Shown piece by piece: positions 1 through 7,211 of a stretch of DNA of 64,000 nucleotides. Source of the stretch: Actinomycetota bacterium (GTDB lineage Bacteria > Actinomycetota > Thermoleophilia > Gaiellales > Gaiellaceae); NCBI GenBank assembly GCA_005883355.1, contig VAXG01000035.1, positions 22,119 through 86,118 on the forward strand, read 5' to 3'. Both the position numbers and the translations under genes were made by a program. Position 1 is the first letter of the stretch; the number at the start of each line of letters is the position of its first letter. The notes below the pieces were generated by a model. That model was given only the letters and a program-made list of their open reading frames with translations. It was not told the origin of the DNA and made no database searches.

Positions 1-86
1 CTCGTCAGGCACGTAGCGAACGTCGCCCGCCCGCGTCTTACGGACGCCGGCGGGCGACACTCTGGTCTGCCCCAGGTCGTAACCAC

Positions 87-218
87 CGGCAGGTTGCGGT
101 GCTGCGCGAAAGCAGCGTGACACCATGCGCTGTCCACCGAGATGCCGACGATCTGCGCACCGTGCTCGTGGAACATCGGGAGAATCTCGTTGTATCGGCC
201 ATGAAGTCCGTTATAGCC
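87..218 (-). pseudogene. peroxiredoxin (AhpC/TSA) remnant
   Basis: The minus strand encodes about 44 residues typical of the middle of an alkyl hydroperoxide reductase-type peroxiredoxin: it starts GYNGLHGRYNEILPMF and continues GISVDSAWCHAAFAQHRNLP. A stop lies directly upstream in the same frame, so there is no N-terminal catalytic CP segment or start codon. Below about position 87 the reading moves to another frame (GYDLGQTRVSPAGVRKTR), which runs off the window edge. I read this as a decayed, frameshifted copy, possibly a fusion of remnants. Family assignment rests on the SVDSAWCHAAF segment only. Confidence 0.45.
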
Positions 219-259
219 GCGGGTTCAGGGTGACAGAACTTCCTCCGGACACCGCCGGG

Positions 260-265
260 TAACCT
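260..265 (+). promoter_or_regulatory. -10 hexamer TAACCT, leaderless start
   Basis: TAACCT ends 7 nt before GTG 273 of the SIMPL gene; no SD is present. Confidence 0.5.
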
Positions 266-272
266 TCGGCCC

Positions 273-980
273 GTGCGTGACCGCATGCCGTTGCTGGGCG
301 GATTGGGCCTGATTGCGATCGCGTTCGTGATCGGCTCGATCGCGATCGGCCACGGCATCCGTGACCGCAACCAGAACAACGTGATCGTCGTGACCGGCTC
401 TGCGAAGAAGCGGATCACGTCCGATTACGTCATCTGGACCCTCTCCGTGACGAGCACGCAGGCGTCGGCGACAGCCGCCGCAACGGAGCTCAGCGGCTGG
501 ACCGGCAAGATCCGATCGTTCCTCAGCGGCCAAGGCGTGAAACCGGCCGAGCTGACGGTTCAGCCGATCTCGACCGAAGCGATCTCGAAAGGCGGCCAGG
601 TGCGCGCGTACCGGCTCACGCGGCGATTCGAGATCCGTTCGGCCCGCGTGCGCGAGGTGACCGGCGTTGCCGATCACAGCGCCACGCTCCTCGCACAGGG
701 GATCCCGCTGTCGGCGGACTCGCCCCAATACGTGTACACGAAGCTCTCCTCACTACGCCCGCAGCTTCTGGCAGAAGCGACCAAAGACGCCCAGAACCGC
801 GCCAAGGTGATCGTCAAGGCAACCGGAGCCAGTCTCGGCAACCTGCGCGGCGTCGACGTCGGTGTCTTCCAGGTGACCTCGCCGAACTCGACCGAGGTCC
901 AGGACTACGGCGTCTATGACACGTCCACGCTCGACAAAGACGTTACGGCGGTCGTGAACGTGACCTTCGGCGTCGGCTAG
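273..980 (+). CDS. SIMPL (DUF541) domain protein
   Basis: This is a 235-residue protein. Residues about 6-24 form one hydrophobic segment (LLGGLGLIAIAFVIGSIAIG), a membrane anchor or uncleaved signal. The rest matches the SIMPL/DUF541 fold of exported oligomeric proteins: an opening VVTGSAKKRITSD strand, a central region about splitting oxidised or repeated elements, and the closing VTAVVNVTFGVG strand. Function in this family is poorly defined; some members act in stress resistance or as signalling-complex partners. GTG 273 is chosen because of the -10 hexamer 7 nt upstream. It converges on the glycoside hydrolase gene, sharing the CTAG at its stop. Confidence 0.85.
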   Translation: MRDRMPLLGGLGLIAIAFVIGSIAIGHGIRDRNQNNVIVVTGSAKKRITSDYVIWTLSVTSTQASATAAATELSGWTGKIRSFLSGQGVKPAELTVQPISTEAISKGGQVRAYRLTRRFEIRSARVREVTGVADHSATLLAQGIPLSADSPQYVYTKLSSLRPQLLAEATKDAQNRAKVIVKATGASLGNLRGVDVGVFQVTSPNSTEVQDYGVYDTSTLDKDVTAVVNVTFGVG

Positions 981-2998
981 ACGCGCCTCAGCGCGAAGAC
1001 CGCTTGCTGCGGCACTGAGATCGTGACGACGCCCGCCGCGTCGCTGGTAGCGGGCTTGGGCGCGCCGACGAGCCCGTCGCCCGCCTCGTTCCAGAGGGTC
1101 AGCTCGAAGTTCGTGGCCGGCGGGAGACCTCCGATCGTGTACGCCACCACCGTGGGTGAGACGGTGTTGAGCTGCGCACCGGCCGTGTCGAGGCCGACGA
1201 CCGCGTGCTCGCCTGCCTTCCCGACGTAGGCGGCGAGCAGACGCGAGTCGTTCGCCACCGAGTCGACGTTCACTGTTCTCCACCCCCGCCCCACCGTGGA
1301 CGTCAGCAGGCGCACCGAGTTGTAGGTCGGATAGAGCGGCCAGCCTTCGGCCGGGCTCCCGATCATGTAGTAGGCCTGCGTGCCGTTGTCGTACTTGCCG
1401 AAATAGGAATCCCATTTGCTCGTTCCGACGTACCCGAGCCGCGCGGCCAAGACGTCGAACCAGGCTTGCTGGAAGGCGTTGACGTTGGTCTTCGTCATCG
1501 GCGTGCCGTCTTCCCAGACTCCCGGGTCGCCTGCCGGCGCACCGTTGAAGGTCCGCAGCCCCCGCACGCCGTATTCGGAGACATAGAGCGGCTTGCGGCC
1601 CGCCTTCGGCAAAGCGTCGACGATCGCGCGCACCTCGGTTAGCCGGTCGACGAGCTTTTGCGTGTCGAAGTAATCCCAGAAGACGTGGATCGAATAGGCG
1701 TCGAGGATGTCAGCCATCTTGGTCGCCATGTACTGGAGCCACGCCTGCTGATTCGGAGCGCCGACATCAGGACCGCGAACGAGGTCGCCGCCCATGTAGC
1801 GCACCTGTCCGCGGATGCTCTGGATGTACGGATCGAGGGCGCGGTACTGCGCCTCGTACTGTGCCATCGTGATCTTCGTCCGGTTCGGCTCGTTCTGGAG
1901 CGTCAACCAGCGGAGGTTCGTGATCCCACGAGCGCGGACGAGATCGATCAGCACGGCCGCGAACCTGGGAATCGTCCCGTTGGCCACGCTCAGCGTCCCA
2001 CCCTGCCACGTGATGTCGATCGTCGTGCCCGTGCTCTGGGCGAGCTGCACCGTGCGCACGAAGGACTGCATGCGGTCTGGATCGGTGAACGCCGTGTTGT
2101 TGAAGAAGACCCGCGAGAACTGGGGCTGCAGCTCGCGCATCTTCCGCTCCATGTCCTTCGCGTTGTCGTCGGTGACCCCGGCCGCACGGCTGATCGCCGC
2201 GTAGACGTGATGATTGAACTGCCCTCCGTAGCCGGCGAAACTCTGCGCAAGCGTCGCCGACTCCTGCACCTTGAACTCGGTCGCCTCGACCGCCAGTCCC
2301 CGCGTGTTGTTCTTGAGCGTCGTCTCGATCGGGCTCGCCGGGGTCACCGTCACGGTCAGCTGCGTCGTGCCGAGCTGCGTCAGCGTCACCGGGATCTGCA
2401 GCACGACACGCCCGCGCGGACCGACCTTCAACTGCTTCGTCGCCAACGGCGCGCCGCCCGACGTGACGGACACGAGCGCGCCAAGACCGACGTCCTTCGT
2501 CCGGTTCCGCACGATTGCCACGACGAAGAACGGACGACCGATGACCGCCGATCGGCCGGCGTACGCGCGCGCAAGCACGAGATCCGGCTTGAGCCGCGTC
2601 TTGGTCTGTGCCGCCAGCACGACCTGCGAGCCGAACGAAACGGTCGCGCGAACGAGGCGCAGTCGCTGGACGCGCCCGAGGTCGAGCGTGGCCGTCCCGC
2701 CGGGGGCCAGAACATTGCTGAGGATGACCTTCCGCGCCGGCAGCTTCTTGAAGGGGAGCACCGCGACCTGGACCCGGATCAGCGTGTCTGGCAGCTCGCA
2801 GCCGGCAGCCTTTGCGCTGACGCGGATGATGAGATCCGTGCGCGGTGGCCCTGTCAGCGACTGCAGCGAGAGCTTGTAGCCCGACCTGTCGCAGACCTGG
2901 GCGACGGCGGCCGACGCGTTGGTGACGCGAACGACGAGAACGCCGACAATGACGGCAGCGGCGCACACGCCGACGAGAGCTCTGCTCCAGGACCCCAT
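977..2998 (-). CDS. secreted clan GH-A-like glycoside hydrolase with CARDB domain
   Basis: A 673-residue secreted or anchored protein. ATG 2998 is chosen over an upstream in-frame start at 3301 because it begins a clear signal/anchor (MGSWSRALVGVCAAAVIVGV). Residues about 137-235 look like a CARDB adhesion/Ig-like domain. Residues about 255-600 look like a TIM-barrel glycosidase of clan GH-A: Glu370 in LQNEPN fits the acid/base and Glu475 in LYVSEYGVRG fits the nucleophile. A C-terminal beta domain follows. Substrate cannot be told; plant or microbial polysaccharide is likely. Convergent with the SIMPL gene, with shared CTAG stops. Confidence 0.75.
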   Translation of the reverse strand: MGSWSRALVGVCAAAVIVGVLVVRVTNASAAVAQVCDRSGYKLSLQSLTGPPRTDLIIRVSAKAAGCELPDTLIRVQVAVLPFKKLPARKVILSNVLAPGGTATLDLGRVQRLRLVRATVSFGSQVVLAAQTKTRLKPDLVLARAYAGRSAVIGRPFFVVAIVRNRTKDVGLGALVSVTSGGAPLATKQLKVGPRGRVVLQIPVTLTQLGTTQLTVTVTPASPIETTLKNNTRGLAVEATEFKVQESATLAQSFAGYGGQFNHHVYAAISRAAGVTDDNAKDMERKMRELQPQFSRVFFNNTAFTDPDRMQSFVRTVQLAQSTGTTIDITWQGGTLSVANGTIPRFAAVLIDLVRARGITNLRWLTLQNEPNRTKITMAQYEAQYRALDPYIQSIRGQVRYMGGDLVRGPDVGAPNQQAWLQYMATKMADILDAYSIHVFWDYFDTQKLVDRLTEVRAIVDALPKAGRKPLYVSEYGVRGLRTFNGAPAGDPGVWEDGTPMTKTNVNAFQQAWFDVLAARLGYVGTSKWDSYFGKYDNGTQAYYMIGSPAEGWPLYPTYNSVRLLTSTVGRGWRTVNVDSVANDSRLLAAYVGKAGEHAVVGLDTAGAQLNTVSPTVVAYTIGGLPPATNFELTLWNEAGDGLVGAPKPATSDAAGVVTISVPQQAVFALRRV

Positions 2999-3049
2999 GA
3001 CCCGCCCGGCAGGGTTGCCGTAGCCGCCGGATGTGTCAAGGTCGATCGG

Positions 3050-3308
3050 GTGGGTCCGCGGAATGAAGCGGTGCTCCGCTACCTGGAGGTCGAGCGGGTT
3101 GCGCCGCCTGATACGAACAGTGCCTGGGTCGTCGACGGCTACTCGCTGTCGACGCATCCAAAGCTCTGCGACCGCGTCAAGGAACTGAATCGCGGCCAAC
3201 GGCGCCATCGTCGCGTTCGGAGGCGGGACGTACGTGTTCGAGTACCCGGACATCGAGCGTGCAGCCCACCAACTGCACGAGATGATGGAGACGCGAGTCA
3301 AGGTCTGA
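3050..3308 (+). pseudogene. small gene broken by one extra base
   Basis: From GTG 3050 one frame encodes a protein-like stretch (LRYLEVERVAPPDTNSAW, then VVDGYSLSTHPKLCDRVKEL) up to about 3187. The frame then becomes nonsensical, but the next frame gives IAANGAIVAFGGGTYVFEYP and DIERAAHQLHEMMETRVKV with a stop at 3308. Removing one A at 3188-3189 would join them into one 86-residue protein. The second frame has a stop at 3186 and no start of its own, so it is not an independent gene. Family unknown. The gap may be a true frameshift or a sequencing/assembly error. Confidence 0.5.
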
Positions 3309-3345
3309 TCGCCGGGGTTTCTGCCCTCGAGAGGCCCGCACTCTT

Positions 3346-3351
3346 TAGATT
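3346..3351 (+). promoter_or_regulatory. -10 hexamer TAGATT, leaderless start
   Basis: TAGATT then 6 nt then GTG 3358 of the AlbA-like gene. Confidence 0.45.
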
Positions 3352-3357
3352 TGGAGT

Positions 3358-4275
3358 GTGGCGGCGGATCCGAACAGATTCCTGAACCGCGCCGCGGAGG
3401 CCAAGCGAAGCTCGAAGCGGGTCGAATTGGTCGAGCGATTCGACCCGCGGGCGCCTGGAGCCTGGCTCGACCTCGTCCGAGACGTCGCGGCTTTGGCGAA
3501 TTCCGGCGGCGGCGTCGTCGTCCTCGGCGGCGACGTCGAGGAGGAGCAGCTGCACGAGGAGTTGGCGCGCTACGCCGAGCCGGAGTTCGAAGCCTTCGAG
3601 CTGCACGACATCAACCGAGCGGGCCGGCCGACGACGGCCATCGTCGTCGACGGAGTCGCGAACACACCTCTCGTGTTCACGCGGACGGGGCGATATGGCA
3701 GCGCCAACGGGGACGAGCACGTCGCCTTTGCACGCGGCGGCTTGTACTTCAGACACGGCGCGAGGAGTGAGCCCGCAACCGGCGCCGACGTGCGGGACTT
3801 CATCAAGCGGCAACTCGACGCGACGCGGACCCAATGGCTCGCCAACATCCGTCAGGTCATGCATGCGCCCGACGGCGCCGAGGTCGCGGTGATCGAGACG
3901 GCCGAGCGCGACGACGAGGGGCGGCCGACGCTGATCCGGCTGACGACGGATCCGCACGCGCCTCTCTATGGCCAGGTCGATCCGGACCGCTCGCATCCGT
4001 ACCGGCAGAAGGAAGTGATCCGAGAGGTGAACGCTCGCCTGGGCGGCGCGGTCGTCAATGCGTTCGATGTTCTCAGCGCGCGGCGCGTGCATGCGATCTC
4101 GGAGGAGACGCGACCCGAGTTCGTGCATGTTCCGAAGTTCGGGTCGCCTCAGTACAGCGACGCGTTCGTGGACTGGCTGGTCGGCGAGCACGGTCGGGAT
4201 GCGGACTTCTTTCCTCGCGCAAAGGCCAAGTACCTCGCGACGCGCCCGCGGCGGCGTGCGAGCACCGCGAGGTGA
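3358..4275 (+). CDS. AlbA_2/Schlafen-like domain protein
   Basis: A 305-residue cytoplasmic protein. The N-terminal third resembles the AlbA_2 (Schlafen AAA_4-like) domain: an early KRSSKRVELVERF, then RDVAALANSGGGVVVLGG, and near residue 125 the typical FARGGLYFRHGARSEPATG. AlbA_2 domains occur in putative nucleic-acid-binding regulators and defence-type nucleases. The C-terminal half (HAPDGAEVAVIETAERDDEG onward) has no domain I recognise; it includes an HPYRQKEVIREVN helix reminiscent of a small winged helix. The start is the GTG 6 nt after TAGATT. It is a single-gene unit, so context adds little. Confidence 0.55.
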   Translation: MAADPNRFLNRAAEAKRSSKRVELVERFDPRAPGAWLDLVRDVAALANSGGGVVVLGGDVEEEQLHEELARYAEPEFEAFELHDINRAGRPTTAIVVDGVANTPLVFTRTGRYGSANGDEHVAFARGGLYFRHGARSEPATGADVRDFIKRQLDATRTQWLANIRQVMHAPDGAEVAVIETAERDDEGRPTLIRLTTDPHAPLYGQVDPDRSHPYRQKEVIREVNARLGGAVVNAFDVLSARRVHAISEETRPEFVHVPKFGSPQYSDAFVDWLVGEHGRDADFFPRAKAKYLATRPRRRASTAR

Positions 4276-4338
4276 CCCATCTAGGTCAGGGAAACGGATA
4301 TCGTCGGTCTAGACCCTGCGTCCGGAAGGAGAGACCAC

Positions 4339-4692
4339 ATGGCTGGAAAGCCCGTCCACTTCGAGGTGCCGGCGAAGGACACCAGCCGTGCGCGCGAGTT
4401 TTACAGCAACCTGCTCGGCTGGCAGTTCGACTCGATGGAAGGCCCGGTTGAGTACCACATGACCCGGTTCAGCGAGGACACGGGTGGCGCAGTGTTTCCG
4501 GGAGACCCGGGTGCGATCCGCATCTATTTCGACGTCGACGACGTCAACGCCGGCGTCGCGCGGGTGAAAGAGCTGGGCGGGAAGGCCGACGACCCCCAGC
4601 CGGTGCCCGGAATGGGCTGGTTCGCCACCGCGACCGACACCGAGGGGAATCCGATCGGCCTCTGGCAGACCGACGCGGCAGCAGCGGCGTAA
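4339..4692 (+). CDS. VOC (glyoxalase/bleomycin resistance fold) protein
   Basis: A 117-residue single-domain vicinal-oxygen-chelate protein. It opens GKPVHFEVPAKDTSRAREFY with the usual metal-ligand histidine at residue 7, and ends with the second paired beta motif GWFATATDTEGNPIGLWQ whose Glu is a usual metal ligand. VOC proteins bind divalent metal and act on small molecules or sequester them; the substrate here cannot be predicted. It is one of the few genes here with a clear SD (GGAAGGAG, 9 nt before ATG), with TAGACC further upstream as a possible -10. Confidence 0.85.
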   Translation: MAGKPVHFEVPAKDTSRAREFYSNLLGWQFDSMEGPVEYHMTRFSEDTGGAVFPGDPGAIRIYFDVDDVNAGVARVKELGGKADDPQPVPGMGWFATATDTEGNPIGLWQTDAAAAA

Positions 4693-4705
4693 CGCGCGGC
4701 CGTCC

Positions 4706-5701
4706 TTAGATCGTCCAGGTGTCGCCGGCCTGGAGGAGTGCTCCGATGTCGCCCGCCTGCTCGGCGTGCGCCGTCGCGATCTGCTGGGCCATCAGGTCGT
4801 CGTAGACCGGCCGCTCGACGTCTCGGAAGATGCCGATCGGGGTCGCATTTGCCGTCGACTGGGTCAATCGGCTGAGCGCGAACGCCGCGCTCGGCTCGAC
4901 ATGGTGTGCGTTATGGACGAGCAACTCGGACTCGTCGGTCACGTCGACGAGCTCTACGCTGCCGTCGGTCCGTTGCCGCACGCCTTTCTTCCCCTCCGCT
5001 CCGAAGCGGATCGGCTTCCCGTGCTCCAGGTAGATCCGGTTCTCCTTGTCCTCACGCACGAAGTCGAACGCTCCGTCGTTGTAGATGTTGCAGTTCTGGA
5101 AGATCTCGACGAACGAGCTTCCACGATGCGCGGCGGCGGCTCGCAAGGTCTGCGTTAGATGTGCACGATCGGTGTCGATCGCGCGCGCGACGAACGAGGC
5201 CTCCGCGCCGATCGCCAGCGACAGCGGATTGAACGGCCAGTCGAGCGAGCCCATCGGCGTCGACTTCGTTCGGGTGCCGAGCGGGCTGGTCGGGGAGTAC
5301 TGGCCCTTCGTCAGGCCGTAGATCTCGTTGTTGAACATGAGAATCTTGATGTTCACGTTCCGGCGCAGCGCGTGGATCAGGTGATTGCCTCCGATCGACA
5401 ACGAATCGCCGTCGCCGGTGACGACCCAGACGCTCAGGTCGGGCCGCGATGTTGCCAACCCTGTCGCGATCGCCGGCGCACGGCCGTGGATCGAGTGCAT
5501 CCCGTACGTCTCCATGTAGTACGGGAAACGCGCGGCGCAGCCGATGCCGGAGACGAAGACGATCTTCTCCTTCGGGACTTCGAGCTCGGGCATGAACGAC
5601 TGGAGCGCTGCCAGGATCGCGTAGTCCCCGCAGCCCGGACACCAGCGAACTTCCTGGTCGGTCTTGTAGTCCTTCGCGCTCAGCTTGCCGTTCGTGGCCA
5701 C
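4706..5701 (-). CDS. korB: 2-oxoacid:ferredoxin oxidoreductase, beta subunit
   Basis: A 331-residue beta subunit that binds thiamine pyrophosphate and passes electrons from 2-oxoglutarate (or a related 2-oxoacid) decarboxylation to ferredoxin. It shows VRWCPGCGDYAIL near the N-terminus, cysteines in SGIGCAARFP, and the TPP motif VVTGDGDSLSIGGNHLIHAL with MFNNEIYGLTKGQYSPTS. It works with the alpha subunit at 7212-9053, about 1.5 kb upstream; the two genes are normally adjacent. GTG 5701 (MATNGKLSAKDYKTDQ) is chosen because TATCAT lies 6 nt upstream; longer frames reaching 5773 are rejected. Confidence 0.93.
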   Translation of the reverse strand: MATNGKLSAKDYKTDQEVRWCPGCGDYAILAALQSFMPELEVPKEKIVFVSGIGCAARFPYYMETYGMHSIHGRAPAIATGLATSRPDLSVWVVTGDGDSLSIGGNHLIHALRRNVNIKILMFNNEIYGLTKGQYSPTSPLGTRTKSTPMGSLDWPFNPLSLAIGAEASFVARAIDTDRAHLTQTLRAAAAHRGSSFVEIFQNCNIYNDGAFDFVREDKENRIYLEHGKPIRFGAEGKKGVRQRTDGSVELVDVTDESELLVHNAHHVEPSAAFALSRLTQSTANATPIGIFRDVERPVYDDLMAQQIATAHAEQAGDIGALLQAGDTWTI

Positions 5702-5707
5702 GTCTCG

Positions 5708-5713
5708 ATGATA
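5708..5713 (-). promoter_or_regulatory. -10 hexamer TATCAT, leaderless korB start
   Basis: On the minus strand TATCAT is followed by 6 nt and GTG 5701, giving korB its own promoter independent of korA. Confidence 0.5.
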
Positions 5714-5761
5714 GTCCGCGGGCCCCGCGTCGGATGACCGGCGTCGTGCCGTACTGGAGAG

Positions 5762-5875
5762 CCTTGGCGCCAAGGGACAAGTTTTCCTCTGACTGCGCGT
5801 CTTGTCCTAAGGGGAGGCCCTCGCGGGGAGCCGCGGGGCGCACTGCGGCGAGCGCCCGCCGCGGGACGAGGGCCT
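5762..5875. repeat. cluster of intergenic inverted repeats
   Basis: Between korB and the GFA gene lie a perfect 14-bp palindrome CCTTGGCGCCAAGG (5762-5775), a GGACAAG/CTTGTCC pair just downstream, and a long imperfect inverted repeat with arms 5815-5841 (starts AGGCCCTCG) and 5852-5875 (ends CGAGGGCCT). No gene is visible here. The arms could form a strong RNA hairpin in either direction. Confidence 0.55.
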
Positions 5876-5953
5876 GCCCCGCAGGCCAGGGTACGGCGGC
5901 GGATAGGGGCGCGGTCGCCAGGTCCGTTCCGAAGGGTTCACGTCTGTCGCGGA

Positions 5954-5959
5954 TAGGCT
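5954..5959 (+). promoter_or_regulatory. -10 hexamer TAGGCT, leaderless start
   Basis: TAGGCT then 6 nt then ATG 5966 of the GFA gene. Confidence 0.5.
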
Positions 5960-5965
5960 CGGGGG

Positions 5966-6373
5966 ATGGGCGCGCTACGTGGGAGTTGTCTCTGCGGGGG
6001 CGTCGCGTTCGAGGTGGCAGAGCCGCCGGCGACGCTCAGGTGGTGCCACTGCGAAAGCTGCAAGAAGCTCTCGGGCGGCACCGGAACCGTGAACGGGCGC
6101 GTGTCGTCGAAGGCGATCCGGATTCTCGAAGGCGAGGAACTGCTGCAGACGTTCCAGCCCGCCGAAGGGAGCGCGAAGACGTTCTGCCGCACCTGCGGCT
6201 CGAACCTCTTCGGCGGCGGCTGGCCGGAGTCGGAGATCGCGAGCGTCCGGGCGACTGCGCTGGACGATCCGTTCGAGGCGCGTCCGAGCGTGCACATCTA
6301 CGTCCGTTCCGTCGCGGCCTGGGAGACGCTCCCCGACGACGGGCTCGACCGCTTCGAGACGACCTCCGGCTAG
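5966..6373 (+). CDS. GFA family (Mss4-fold) zinc protein
   Basis: A 135-residue GFA/CENP-V family protein with the full set of zinc cysteines: Cys8 and Cys10 (GSCLCGGVAF), Cys27, Cys29 and Cys32 (RWCHCESCKKLSGG), and Cys74 and Cys77 (TFCRTCGSNLF). The family was named for glutathione-dependent formaldehyde activation, but most members have no proven activity. It is monocistronic and is inserted on the opposite strand between the two kor subunit genes. Its stop shares CTAG with the convergent TPR gene. Confidence 0.9.
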   Translation: MGALRGSCLCGGVAFEVAEPPATLRWCHCESCKKLSGGTGTVNGRVSSKAIRILEGEELLQTFQPAEGSAKTFCRTCGSNLFGGGWPESEIASVRATALDDPFEARPSVHIYVRSVAAWETLPDDGLDRFETTSG

Positions 6374-6993
6374 CTCATCGCCGCACGCGCGGCCTGCACC
6401 GCCTCCTCGGCGAACGCGATCGCGTCGTGATTCCCGGGATCGCGCTTGCGAACCTGTAGAGCACGCTCGAAGAGCTCGAGCGCCCGCTCATGGTCACCGG
6501 TGTCGAAGTAGGCCCAGCCGAGATTGTTGAGCAGCGGCCCCGCCCAGTAGGCGGCGCCGGGCTCACGCTCGCCGAGGTCGAGGCCGCGCTGAGTCCAGTC
6601 CTCCATCGCCGCGCTGTCAGCCGAGACTGCGAGCGCGCACATGTGAGCGGCGTCGCCTGCCAGGTAGTACTCGTCGGAATCACACGCCTGCGCGAAAGCT
6701 CCTTCGAAGAGCGGCAAAGCGCCCGCGGGATCGCCGTACGAGCGCAGCTTCCGTCCACGCTCGAGGCCTACGCGCACCTTCACGATCGCACTCGAAACGC
6801 CAAGCCCTTCGGCGTTCTGAAGCAGGCGCTCGCAGGCGTCGAAGTCGCCGCGCAGTCCTGCGACTCGGGCGAGTTGGGTGAGCACCTCGGCCCGGCCCAC
6901 ATCGCCTGACTCTTCCTTCAGCTGCGCGTGCAGTCGCTGCTCGGTCGCATCCAGATCATCGAAGTCCCAGAGCGATCTCAGTCGGTCGGCCAC
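6370..6993 (-). CDS. TPR-repeat protein
   Basis: A 207-residue cytoplasmic protein made of helical repeats. The clearest TPR unit is LLNNLGWAYFDTGDHERALE followed by LFERALQVRKRDPGNHDAI near the C-terminus; earlier repeats (VLTQLARVAGLRGDFDACER) are more degenerate. There is no catalytic domain or signal peptide. TPR arrays are protein- or peptide-binding scaffolds. GTG 6993 follows the minus-strand hexamer TAAGAG (7000-7005) by 6 nt, although it is also co-directional with korA and the small membrane gene upstream. Confidence 0.75.
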   Translation of the reverse strand: MADRLRSLWDFDDLDATEQRLHAQLKEESGDVGRAEVLTQLARVAGLRGDFDACERLLQNAEGLGVSSAIVKVRVGLERGRKLRSYGDPAGALPLFEGAFAQACDSDEYYLAGDAAHMCALAVSADSAAMEDWTQRGLDLGEREPGAAYWAGPLLNNLGWAYFDTGDHERALELFERALQVRKRDPGNHDAIAFAEEAVQAARAAMS

Positions 6994-6999
6994 CGAACG

Positions 7000-7005
7000 C
7001 TCTTA
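7000..7005 (-). promoter_or_regulatory. -10 hexamer TAAGAG, leaderless start
   Basis: TAAGAG overlaps the stop of the upstream small membrane gene and lies 6 nt before GTG 6993. Confidence 0.4.
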
Positions 7006-7149
7006 CCAACGGCGCATGCCGCCGCCGGCGCCGCCGCCGCCCACTCTCTTCCTGAGCAGGATGCGGACGAGCTGGACGAGAGCCAGGAGTGTGGCCGCGA
7101 CGAACAGGCTGAAGGCCGTCCAGTCCTTGGCGAGGCCGAATGCCACCAT
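7003..7149 (-). CDS. small membrane protein, start uncertain
   Basis: The minus strand between korA and the TPR gene encodes a small hydrophobic protein. From ATG 7149 it is 48 residues: one hydrophobic helix (AFSLFVAATLLALVQLVRILL), a basic RKR, then a glycine-rich tail ending GGGMRRW. The open frame continues upstream as LEGRWLWAAIVVGAGAG, which looks like a first membrane helix, but no ATG, GTG or TTG lies in frame before korA's stop, so the true start may be non-canonical. Gene family unknown; the hydrophobic-basic-glycine layout is what makes it credible. Confidence 0.45.
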   Translation of the reverse strand: MVAFGLAKDWTAFSLFVAATLLALVQLVRILLRKRVGGGGAGGGMRRW

Positions 7150-7211
7150 GCCCGCGCCCGCGCCGACGACGATCGCGGCCCAGAGCCACCTCCCCTCGAG
7201 ATGAAGAGTGT

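Noticed and set aside
1658..3385. Long plus-strand frame across the glycoside hydrolase gene
   Set aside because: It is antisense to a well-supported gene with catalytic motifs; its tail, however, overlaps the frameshifted small gene at 3050-3308, which I report separately.
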